This document shows, one piece after another, positions 7,826 to 15,909 of a DNA stretch of 64,000 nt. Made by a program: the position numbers and the translations under genes. Below the pieces are notes generated by a model, which worked only from the letters and a program-made list of their open reading frames with translations, did not search any database and was not told the DNA's origin. Source of the DNA: Cytophagales bacterium (lineage in GTDB: Bacteria > Bacteroidota > Bacteroidia > Cytophagales > Microscillaceae); the NCBI GenBank assembly GCA_004293905.1, contig RDZE01000017.1, positions 1 through 64,000 of the forward strand, read 5' to 3'. Numbering within the stretch: the first letter of the stretch is position 1; each line of letters opens with the position of its first letter.

Positions 7826-9421
7826 ATGCAAGAACTTCTCACACAACTCTACAACAAAGCAGAAAAAACAGCCTTAGGAGGCGGGGCAAAAAAAATAGCC
7901 CAACAACACGAAAAAGGAAAACTCACGGCACGCGAAAGAATCGCCTATTTATTAGACAAAGGCAAACCCACTTTCGAAATAGGGCTTTTCGCTGGCGAGG
8001 GCATGTATGCCGAAGAAGGAGGCGTAGCCTCCGCAGGAGTTGTAGGAGTAATGGGCTACATCAGTGGTAGAATTTGCATAGTAGTAGCCAATGATGCCAC
8101 CGTAAAAGCAGGTGCATGGTTTCCTATCACCGCCAAAAAAAATCTTCGCTTACAAGAAATAGCAATGGAAAACCGCCTCCCTATTGTTTATTTAGTAGAT
8201 AGTGCAGGAGTCTTTTTACCCCTACAAGCAGAAGTTTTTCCTGACAAAGAACATTTCGGACGCATATTCCGCAACAATGCTATTATGTCTTCTATGGGGA
8301 TTCCGCAAATAGCTGCCGTTATGGGGAGTTGTGTAGCAGGAGGCGCATACCTACCCATCATGTCCGATGAAGCCATGATAGTAGAAGGAACAGGTTCTAT
8401 CTTCTTGGCAGGACCCTACCTCGTAAAAGCCTCTATAGGCGAAGATGTAGACGCCGAAACCTTAGGAGGAGCTTCCATGCATTGCGAAATCTCAGGCGTA
8501 ACCGATAATAAATACCCCAATGACGAAGCCTGTTTAGATGCCATCAAAAAAATTTTTAGTACGATGGGCACTAACAATCAAGCAGGCTTTAACCGCGAAA
8601 AACCCGCCTTGCCAAAAGAGAAAATAGAAGAACTGCACCACATCATACCACTTGATAGGGTAAAATCCTATGACATGAGAGAAGTCATCAAAAGAATCGT
8701 TGATAACTCCGAATTCGAAGAATACAAAGCACTCTACGGAAAAACCATCGTTTGCGCACGCGCACGCATAGACGGCTGGGCAGTAGGCATTGTAGCCAAC
8801 CAAAGAACTATGGTAAAAACCAAAAAAGGAGAAATGCAAATGGGAGGGGTTATCTATTCAGATGCCGCCGACAAAGCCGCAAGGTTCATCATGCTTTGCA
8901 ATCAACAAAAAATACCTTTGGTTTTTCTTCAAGATGTAACAGGTTTTATGGTAGGTAGTCGCTCCGAACAAGGTGGAATTATCAAAGACGGTGCAAAAAT
9001 GGTGAATGCCGTTGCGAACTCCGTAGTACCCAAATTTACGATTATTGTAGGCAATTCTTATGGTGCAGGCAACTATGCTATGTGCGGAAAAGCCTATGAT
9101 CCTCGCCTTATTATCGCCTACCCTACAGCACAATTAGCCGTAATGAGTGGTGCCTCTGCTGCCAAAACCTTACTACAAATACAAGTATCTACCAGAAAAG
9201 CTAAAGGCGAAACCGTATCGCCCGAAGAAGAAAAAGCACTTTTAGAGCAAATCACCAATCGCTACACTGAACAACTATCACCCTATTATGCCGCTTCGCA
9301 GTTGTGGGTAGATGCCATTGTTGACCCTTTAGAAACACGAAAAATACTTTCCATGGGAATAGAAGCAGCCAACCATGCACCCATAGAAAAACCTTTCAAT
9401 GTAGGCGTAATTCAGACATAA
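7826..9421 (+). CDS. Acyl-CoA carboxylase beta (carboxyltransferase) subunit, methylcrotonyl-CoA carboxylase type
   Basis: The 531-residue protein has both crotonase-fold halves of a biotin-dependent carboxyltransferase. The N-terminal half has GKLTARERIAYLLD, YLVDSAGVFLPLQAEVFPD, HFGRIFRNNAIMSS, MGSCVAGGAYLP and GSIFLAGPYLVKA. The C-terminal half has QDVTGFMVG, IKDGAKMVNAV and GNSYGAGNYAMCGKAYDPR. The pattern is closer to the MCC beta subunit (leucine degradation) than to the propionyl-CoA type, but substrate cannot be proved by eye. It transfers CO2 from carboxybiotin to the acyl-CoA in the cytoplasm. The biotin-carboxylase alpha subunit is not nearby. The ATG at 7826 was preferred over an upstream TTG because of the promoter element at 7801. 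Confidence 0.92.
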   Translation: MQELLTQLYNKAEKTALGGGAKKIAQQHEKGKLTARERIAYLLDKGKPTFEIGLFAGEGMYAEEGGVASAGVVGVMGYISGRICIVVANDATVKAGAWFPITAKKNLRLQEIAMENRLPIVYLVDSAGVFLPLQAEVFPDKEHFGRIFRNNAIMSSMGIPQIAAVMGSCVAGGAYLPIMSDEAMIVEGTGSIFLAGPYLVKASIGEDVDAETLGGASMHCEISGVTDNKYPNDEACLDAIKKIFSTMGTNNQAGFNREKPALPKEKIEELHHIIPLDRVKSYDMREVIKRIVDNSEFEEYKALYGKTIVCARARIDGWAVGIVANQRTMVKTKKGEMQMGGVIYSDAADKAARFIMLCNQQKIPLVFLQDVTGFMVGSRSEQGGIIKDGAKMVNAVANSVVPKFTIIVGNSYGAGNYAMCGKAYDPRLIIAYPTAQLAVMSGASAAKTLLQIQVSTRKAKGETVSPEEEKALLEQITNRYTEQLSPYYAASQLWVDAIVDPLETRKILSMGIEAANHAPIEKPFNVGVIQT

Positions 9422-9492
9422 AAAACAAGTCTACTAACAAAACTTTTTGCTTATACCATAGGTTGCTACTATGCTAAATCCATGTAACAACC

Positions 9493-10458
9493 ATGAAAAA
9501 ACACATTGTTTTCTTACTCATTTTCTACATAAGTAACCTATCATCATTATTAGCACAAGGCTGTAGTGATGCAGGTTTTTGCACTATGGGTGCCATGCGA
9601 CCCAATCAATACCTCGATAAGAGGGCGAATCTGAGCATACAGTCCATTGAAGTAGCCCAAAGTTTGGGCGTAGTGCCTGTATTCCAAGATATGATACACT
9701 CTACCATCATAGATATTAATGCAAGCTACAAGACAAAAACTTCCTTTCAAGCACGTATCCCTTACAACATAGTACACGGAAAATTAGGCACCACACAATC
9801 TATAGGAGATTTATTCCTAAGCGTTACCCAAATTATAGTGCAACAACCCAAACTAAGGATAGCCCTCACCATAGGTACACGCCTCGCTATAGGGCAAAGC
9901 AACCTCACTAATAGTGAAGGACATGTGCTCCCACTCTATTACCAAAGTGGAATGGGTAGCAACGACATCATAGTAGGAGCTTCTTTGATGACCAATAAAT
10001 GGATGTTTGCATTGGGTTATCAACAATCCCTCAATAATAGCAAAAATACCTTTGACCCCCAAAAATGGCAAGACTCTCAATACGCAGACATCATTAACAA
10101 TTTCGCCCCCAATAATCAATTTCGAAGAGGCACTGATCTTATGTTCCGTTTCGAAAGAAACTATAGATTTGCACGCTTCAATGGTTTCGTAGGGGCTTTA
10201 GGCATTTACCGCCTCAACCCCGACCAAGTAACTATGAACGACAATGAGAAAATGTTAGTCCAAAATACACAAGGCATAGTCGTTTCAGCAATGGCAGGCA
10301 TCGGATACCAATTTTCAGCACAATCAGGAATAAAATTGTTAGTTGCTCGCAAAATATCAAATGAATGGACACGCACCGCACACATAGACGGATTGGCGCG
10401 CGATTGGGTATTTCAGATAGGCTATCAACACAGATTTTTTACCCAAAAAAATAAATAG
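9493..10458 (+). CDS. Putative outer-membrane beta-barrel protein, GCSDAGFC family, copy 1
   Basis: The 321-residue protein has a Sec signal peptide ending LLAQ and a mature N-terminus GCSDAGFCTMGAMRPNQ with two cysteines. The rest alternates short amphipathic strands and turns and ends in an aromatic-rich strand (WVFQIGYQHRFF), as expected of an outer-membrane beta-barrel of about 12-14 strands. It is clearly paralogous to the next gene: both share the cysteine motif, an MIHST/I-I-DI strand, a KIPTG/LAIGQ segment and RGTD-M-R-ERN-RF. The strand count is inferred and the function unknown. It is the first gene of a same-strand run leading to the TPR-CHAT, sigma and anti-sigma genes. Confidence 0.75.
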   Translation: MKKHIVFLLIFYISNLSSLLAQGCSDAGFCTMGAMRPNQYLDKRANLSIQSIEVAQSLGVVPVFQDMIHSTIIDINASYKTKTSFQARIPYNIVHGKLGTTQSIGDLFLSVTQIIVQQPKLRIALTIGTRLAIGQSNLTNSEGHVLPLYYQSGMGSNDIIVGASLMTNKWMFALGYQQSLNNSKNTFDPQKWQDSQYADIINNFAPNNQFRRGTDLMFRFERNYRFARFNGFVGALGIYRLNPDQVTMNDNEKMLVQNTQGIVVSAMAGIGYQFSAQSGIKLLVARKISNEWTRTAHIDGLARDWVFQIGYQHRFFTQKNK

Positions 10459-10594
10459 CAAAACCATTAATGCCAAAAAATGACACCTCTTTTTAAGGGT
10501 AGCTATAAAAATATAATGTAATTTTTTTACCTTTTCTATAAAAAAAACGTAATTTTATGATGATATAAAGGTAATTTATATACACATACAAATT

Positions 10595-11542
10595 ATGAAA
10601 AACATACTAACAGTACTCCTCTTCTTACTCATTTTCACTAATCAAATAAAAGCGCAAGGCTGTAGCGATGCAGGTTTTTGCACTATGGGCTCTATGAAAC
10701 CTGACCAAAGTTTTGGAAGAAAAAATCAGGTAAAATTACGTTCGGTAGAAATCAGCCAATATTTTGCCGAAACACGGTTTCAAAATATGATACATTCCAC
10801 TACCATAGACATTGGTTTTTCGTCTGGTGCTAAAAATTCATTCCAATTCAAACTCCCCTACACTATAGTACAAACCGCAGGAGACGAAAATAAAAGCCTT
10901 ACCACACAAGGATTAGGAGATATTTCTATTAGTTATACACGCAATCTAATCAATAAGCCTACTTACCAACTCAATTTTACAGTCGGTGCTAAAATTCCAA
11001 CAGGTGATGCAAATCTAAAAAGCCCCGAAGGATTAGCCCTGCCTATGTACTACCAAACAACCTTAGGCACTTATGATTTAGTGTTAGGAGGCTCCGTACT
11101 TACGCGCAATTGGCTCTTTGCTACAGGCATACAACACCCCTTTAATAGAAACGGGAATCAATTTTTTTGGCAAGAATGGCAAACCCAAAATGTACCCTAC
11201 CAAGTAAGTAAATACTCCAATGCCAACCAACTCAAAAGAGGAACAGACATCATGCTTCGCATAGAGCGTAATCTGCGCTTTTCAAGATACAACGCACACA
11301 TAGGACTGTTAGCCATTCATAGACTTAACAATGATAATATCATAGACCAAACAGGCAAAGAAGTAGAAGTAGTCAATTCAAGCGGTACAGTTATTAATCT
11401 TCTAACAGGCGTAGGCTACGCTTTTTCTACTCGCTCTGCCATCAAATGTATAGCAGGGTTCAAACTTATCACCCGAGACAAAACCCCAGACGGACTCTCA
11501 AGAGAATATGTACTCACCATAGGATATGCCTATAGCTTTTAA
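10595..11542 (+). CDS. Putative outer-membrane beta-barrel protein, GCSDAGFC family, copy 2
   Basis: A 315-residue paralogue of the preceding gene. The signal peptide ends IKAQ and the mature protein begins GCSDAGFCTMGSMKPDQ. It shows the same strand pattern, the RGTDIMLRIERNLRF segment and a C-terminal strand YVLTIGYAYSF ending in Phe, the usual outer-membrane sorting signal. The 136-base gap before it contains no gene; it holds a TACCTTTT sequence that is close to, but not, a full -7 element. The CHAT gene starts 33 bases downstream, which suggests co-transcription. Confidence 0.75.
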   Translation: MKNILTVLLFLLIFTNQIKAQGCSDAGFCTMGSMKPDQSFGRKNQVKLRSVEISQYFAETRFQNMIHSTTIDIGFSSGAKNSFQFKLPYTIVQTAGDENKSLTTQGLGDISISYTRNLINKPTYQLNFTVGAKIPTGDANLKSPEGLALPMYYQTTLGTYDLVLGGSVLTRNWLFATGIQHPFNRNGNQFFWQEWQTQNVPYQVSKYSNANQLKRGTDIMLRIERNLRFSRYNAHIGLLAIHRLNNDNIIDQTGKEVEVVNSSGTVINLLTGVGYAFSTRSAIKCIAGFKLITRDKTPDGLSREYVLTIGYAYSF

Positions 11543-11575
11543 TGTCATTCTTCTAAAAAAAATACCTAAACTGCA

Positions 11576-14332
11576 ATGAAAAAGACTCTTATATTACTTT
11601 TTTTCAATATTTTTTCTGCAACCTTACTCCTTGCACAAGACTCCCTAAACATTCAAAGACTCTACAACGAAGCCAAACAAAACATAGAAGATGCCCAATA
11701 CGAAGAAGCACTTTCTAAATTTACTAAAGTAGCACAATACCACCAAAAACAGCAAAAACAATATGGATACTTAGACTGTCAAATACAAATAGCAAGGCTT
11801 AATCTTAGGCAAGGCAATTTAGATTTGGCACTCAATATCTGCGAAAAAGTACTGATAGAAAACCAAAATGCATATCCTATTTTAGAAGCTGATGTGTATG
11901 ATGTATATGGAAATATATACCTCTACCAAGGCGATAACAACCAATCTATATTTTACTTCGAAAAAGCACTTTCCTATTATAACAAATTTTTTAACCAATG
12001 TAAATCACAAATAGCCACCTGCTACAATAGCGAAGGAATTGTATATTGGAATACAGGCAACAACGCAAAAGGCTTAGACTTTATGCAAAAAGCACTTCGT
12101 GTACGCAAAGAAATCTATGGCGAACAACACCCCGAAGTAGCCGCCGTTTACAACAACATAGGGCTCATCTACACACGTGAAAACCCCAACGAAGCACTCC
12201 GAAACTATGAAAAAGCACTCGATATCTACCAAAAAGTGTACGACCCCAATCACCCTAACATAGCTACCACCACCACCAATATAGCCATCATCAATCGTCA
12301 ACAAAAAAAATATGAAACTGCACTCTCCCAACTCAACCAAGTGCTCGAAATTTGGACGGCTACCAAAGGAAAAACACACCCCAATGTCGCATTTATATAC
12401 ACCAATTTAGGGCAGACCTACCAAGAAAAAAATGAATTTCAAAAAGCATTAGAATACCAAGAAAAAGCATTAGAAATTTATAAAGCCAACTATGGCAACA
12501 AAAACCCTGAAATTGCCAATACCTACAACCTTATCGGAAATTTATACCTACAACAAGAAAACTACGAAAAAGCACTGCAAAGCTATCAATTAGCCATCAC
12601 AAGCAATCTAATTACTTATGATAACACAGATCCCCTCAGCGACCCAACCGATAATTATAAAAACTATTACAACGGGAATACCCTACTTGTTTCAATGCTT
12701 TCCAAAGCACAAACCCTCGAAACAAGACACTTCAATAAATCACTCAAACACAATGATTTAAAACAAGCCTTTGCAATACTAACCATTTGCGATTTCTTGG
12801 TAGAACACCTCCGACAACACCGCACCAATAAAAATGATAAAATAGCACTTGGCGCAATAGCCTCCGAAGTTTATGAAGATGCCATCAGAGTATCATTAGC
12901 ACTCAGCAAAGTAAGTCTTAATGCTAAAGTCTACGAAGAAAAAGCCTTCTATTTTTCCGAAAAAAATAAATCAGCAGTATTATTAGGCTCATTAGTCGAA
13001 ACCAGCGCAAAAAACTACGCCAATATTCCAGAATCTATACTACAAGCCGAAAGACAGTTTAAAAATGAAATAGCCTATTATGAACAACAAATCACCAAAA
13101 GCAACCTTACGGAAGTTGAAGAAAAAACCTATAGAGACAAAATCTTTCAGCTCAATGAAGGGTATGAAAAGCTCATACAAAAAATGGAATCAGAATACCC
13201 CCAATACTATAATCTAAAATACAATATCAATCCTATCACCATAGAAGAACTACAGACATACATAAATAAAGAAACAGTAGTCATTAGCTATGCCATAGCT
13301 GACAAAACCAAACAAATTTATATATTCAAAATCACCCAAAACAATTACAAAATATATGAAGTAACACAGACCGAAGACTTCAATAAATATGTAGTGATGA
13401 TGCGCAATGCCATACACCTCAACAACAAAACAGCCTATACAAAAATCGCCCATACCATCTATCGCGAGCTTTTCCCAAAAGACATACCCCAAAATACCGA
13501 AAAAGTAGTCATCATCCCCGATGGAAAGTTAGGCATATTGCCCTTTGAGGCACTACTGACCAAAGAAGTAAAGACAGACCAAATCACTGATTACTCTAAA
13601 ATGCCTTTTCTTCTCTTCGACCATGCCATTAGTTATGCCTACTCTGCCACACTGTTAGGGCAAAACCTGCAAAAGAACGAAGAATATAAGCTAAAGGAAA
13701 ATAATATATTCCTTTGCGCACCCGTAGAGTTCGACAGCGGACGCCTTACCAAACTGCCCGGCACAGAGAAAGAAGTCAATGCCATTGGTAAAATTTTCAC
13801 CCAAAAAAGCACACAAGCACAAATACTCATCAGTGAAAAAGCCCAAGAAAAATACGTCAAATCCAATGAGATTCAAAAATACAAATTCCTTCACTTTGCC
13901 ACACACGGTGTAGTCAATGAGAATAACCCCGAGCTCTCTAATATACACCTAAAAACAGATGCCAACAATTCCGAAGATGGCATACTCTACACCAATGAAA
14001 TTTATAACCTCATTCTCAATGCCCAACTCGTTACGCTCTCCGCTTGTGAAACAGGGCTCGGAAAAATATCAAAAGGAGAAGGCGTTATAGGACTTACACG
14101 CGCATTGCTCTATGCAGGTGCTCAAAATATTATGGTGTCATTTTGGAAAGTTGCCGATGAATCAACCGCCGAATTAATGGTAGATTTTTATGAACAAATG
14201 CTCAATGACTATAATCAAAGACAATACTTCGACTTCAGCCACGCATTGCGTTTAGCCAAAATCAAAATGATTCAAGAATCAGACTATGCCAGCCCATACT
14301 TTTGGGCACCATTTATCTTAATAGGAAAATAA
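11576..14332 (+). CDS. Exported TPR-CHAT protein (predicted clan-CD cysteine protease)
   Basis: The 918-residue protein begins with a signal peptide (TLLLAQ, cleavage near residue 20). Residues about 25-340 are tetratricopeptide repeats, several of the kinesin-light-chain kind (EVAAVYNNIGLIYTRE, NVAFIYTNLGQTYQEK, EIANTYNLIGNLYLQQ). A helical linker with heptad-like EKAFYFSEKNKSAVLL follows. From about 600 to the end is a CHAT domain with HFATHG (catalytic His777) and LSACETGLG (catalytic Cys824), then GEGVIGLTRALLYAGAQ, SFWKVAD and PYFWAPFILIGK. Both catalytic residues are present, so the protease should be active. CHAT is a caspase-like (separase-related) fold. The signal peptide suggests action in the periplasm or at the outer membrane. 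The sigma factor gene follows 65 bases later. Substrate unknown. Confidence 0.9.
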   Translation: MKKTLILLFFNIFSATLLLAQDSLNIQRLYNEAKQNIEDAQYEEALSKFTKVAQYHQKQQKQYGYLDCQIQIARLNLRQGNLDLALNICEKVLIENQNAYPILEADVYDVYGNIYLYQGDNNQSIFYFEKALSYYNKFFNQCKSQIATCYNSEGIVYWNTGNNAKGLDFMQKALRVRKEIYGEQHPEVAAVYNNIGLIYTRENPNEALRNYEKALDIYQKVYDPNHPNIATTTTNIAIINRQQKKYETALSQLNQVLEIWTATKGKTHPNVAFIYTNLGQTYQEKNEFQKALEYQEKALEIYKANYGNKNPEIANTYNLIGNLYLQQENYEKALQSYQLAITSNLITYDNTDPLSDPTDNYKNYYNGNTLLVSMLSKAQTLETRHFNKSLKHNDLKQAFAILTICDFLVEHLRQHRTNKNDKIALGAIASEVYEDAIRVSLALSKVSLNAKVYEEKAFYFSEKNKSAVLLGSLVETSAKNYANIPESILQAERQFKNEIAYYEQQITKSNLTEVEEKTYRDKIFQLNEGYEKLIQKMESEYPQYYNLKYNINPITIEELQTYINKETVVISYAIADKTKQIYIFKITQNNYKIYEVTQTEDFNKYVVMMRNAIHLNNKTAYTKIAHTIYRELFPKDIPQNTEKVVIIPDGKLGILPFEALLTKEVKTDQITDYSKMPFLLFDHAISYAYSATLLGQNLQKNEEYKLKENNIFLCAPVEFDSGRLTKLPGTEKEVNAIGKIFTQKSTQAQILISEKAQEKYVKSNEIQKYKFLHFATHGVVNENNPELSNIHLKTDANNSEDGILYTNEIYNLILNAQLVTLSACETGLGKISKGEGVIGLTRALLYAGAQNIMVSFWKVADESTAELMVDFYEQMLNDYNQRQYFDFSHALRLAKIKMIQESDYASPYFWAPFILIGK

Positions 14333-14397
14333 AAAAAAAACGCAATCTATGGTTACTTCTTTCGTTATAAAAGTATTTAACCCATGAAAGCATTCTG

Positions 14398-14955
14398 ATG
14401 AAAGACCAAGAAGTCATCGAAAAAATCAGAAAAGGAGACGAAACAGCCTTAGATTATATCTACACAAAAAACTTTAGAACCATTACCAAAATGATTATTA
14501 ATCAAAGAGGTTCTAAAGACGAAGCAAAAGATATTTATCAGGAGGCAGTCATTGTATTTTGGCAGAATGCTATCAAGCCCGAATTTACACTGACTGCAAA
14601 AATCAGTACTTATATTTACTCTATAGCTAAAAATCTTTGGCACAAAGAACTCAATAGAAAAATGAGGCTTACCAACCAAGAAGATATAGAAGATAATAAA
14701 GAACTGCTCGCTGAAGATATAAACGTAGGGGATAAAGAAAAATTGCATATTATCCAAAAATGCATTAACAGTTTAGGAGAAACATGCAAAAAAGTACTAA
14801 CTTATTATTATTTTGACGGGTTTAACATGCAAGACATAGCCAAGCTAATGAACTTTGCCAATGCAGATACCGCCAAAACAAAAAAATATAAGTGTAAAAA
14901 AGAATTAGATAATTTAATAAAAAAAACATACAAGGCAACAGATTTTTTGGATTAA
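14398..14955 (+). CDS. ECF-type sigma-70 family RNA polymerase sigma factor
   Basis: The 185-residue protein has sigma region 2 (DIYQEAVIVFW, ISTYIYSIAKNLWHKELNR, about 40-85) and region 4 with a helix-turn-helix (YYFDGFNMQDIAKLMNF, about 135-165), and no regions 1 or 3. The TYYYFDGFNMQDIA and NADTAKTKKYKCKKELDNLI segments are typical of a Bacteroidota-specific ECF group. It should direct RNA polymerase to a small regulon. Its gene is separated by 3 bases from the membrane protein gene that follows, the usual arrangement for a sigma factor and its anti-sigma factor. The target promoters are not known; self-activation of the operon would be normal for this class. Confidence 0.9.
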   Translation: MKDQEVIEKIRKGDETALDYIYTKNFRTITKMIINQRGSKDEAKDIYQEAVIVFWQNAIKPEFTLTAKISTYIYSIAKNLWHKELNRKMRLTNQEDIEDNKELLAEDINVGDKEKLHIIQKCINSLGETCKKVLTYYYFDGFNMQDIAKLMNFANADTAKTKKYKCKKELDNLIKKTYKATDFLD

Positions 14956-14958
14956 CAC

Positions 14959-15834
14959 ATGTTTAACTTTGAGAATAATATGGACTTCAATACAGACAAA
15001 ATAGAAGCATACTGGCTAAACCAACTCTCTCACGAAGAAATACAACAACTACTCTACGAGTGCGAGAAAGACCCTTCTCTCAAGAGCGAACTAATGCTAC
15101 AAAAAGAAATCATAGTAGCATTGCAAAATCACCGAAAGCAAGCACTCAAACAAAGACTTGATAATATTGTTATTCCTACACAAAATTATACCTATCATTA
15201 CCTTGCTGCATTATTTTCTATTACTCTCATCACAATCATTTGGGGAAGTAGCCAATTCTCAAAAACATCGTACAGCAACACAAATATAAATAAAGTTGCC
15301 CTTGCACACATTAAATCTGAAACACATCAGATTGTTACTAACAACATCACAAATGACTTGAATGTAACAACCTCTGTAGTGGCAGAAGAAGAAGAAGTTG
15401 TCAACAATACTACTATGTATAATAACAACCAAATCAATCAACAACAAATAGCCAAAATAGAACAACAGAATACATTTGCTAATACAAAAACACAAAATAC
15501 TACCTACACAGGAGTAAAGGTAGTACTACCTACCCAAATATTAGAAAATGACAACAAAGATGACCATTCAGGAGATATTACAGTAGGGCACGATGCCGAG
15601 AAAGAAGAAAAAATCTTATACCAATTCTACAACGACCAACTCTTCCTCAATATCAATCCCGAAGGTGCAAGAGAGCAACTCATTATCTTAGAAAACGAAC
15701 ACGGCAAAGAGTATTATCTCTACTATAAAAAGAACTATTACCAAATCAACATACACCAAGTAGAGCCACAAGAACCAGAAATCATTACCGACAAAATACT
15801 CATAGAAGAACTAAATAAAGCAAGAAATAAATAG
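14959..15834 (+). CDS. Probable one-pass membrane anti-sigma factor
   Basis: The 291-residue protein starts 3 bases after the sigma gene; an alternative start at 14980 gives MDFNTDKIEAYW. Residues about 10-65 form a helical cytoplasmic domain (KIEAYWLNQLSHEEIQQLLYE, DPSLKSELMLQKEI) like the N-termini of Bacteroidota anti-sigma factors. A single membrane segment is at about 76-95. Next comes a low-complexity Asn/Thr/Gln-rich stretch and a C-terminal periplasmic domain (about 210-291) with LYQFYNDQLFLNINPEG and EYYLYYKKNYYQI. No HxxxCxxC zinc motif is seen. The anti-sigma role is inferred from position and architecture. The periplasmic part could be a substrate or sensor for the exported CHAT protease; that is speculation. 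Confidence 0.75.
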   Translation: MFNFENNMDFNTDKIEAYWLNQLSHEEIQQLLYECEKDPSLKSELMLQKEIIVALQNHRKQALKQRLDNIVIPTQNYTYHYLAALFSITLITIIWGSSQFSKTSYSNTNINKVALAHIKSETHQIVTNNITNDLNVTTSVVAEEEEVVNNTTMYNNNQINQQQIAKIEQQNTFANTKTQNTTYTGVKVVLPTQILENDNKDDHSGDITVGHDAEKEEKILYQFYNDQLFLNINPEGAREQLIILENEHGKEYYLYYKKNYYQINIHQVEPQEPEIITDKILIEELNKARNK

Positions 15835-15852
15835 ACACATACATACACAAAT

Positions 15853-15893
15853 AAAACAGCCTTATAACCCACAAGTTAGAGGCTGTTTTTTTT
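15853..15893 (+). terminator. Rho-independent terminator of the CHAT-sigma operon
   Basis: The stem pairs ACAGCCT with AGGCTGT, with further TAAC/GTTA pairing inside, and is followed by eight T residues. It lies 19 bases after the anti-sigma stop codon. Confidence 0.9.
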
Positions 15894-15909
15894 AATAAAT
15901 GCCTTTATT

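Noticed and set aside
9493-15834. Type III-E CRISPR (Craspase) locus
   Set aside because: There is no repeat array, no Cas7-11 gene and no Csx30 likeness. The CHAT protein has a signal peptide, unlike Csx29. Only the sigma/anti-sigma/CHAT idea is shared.
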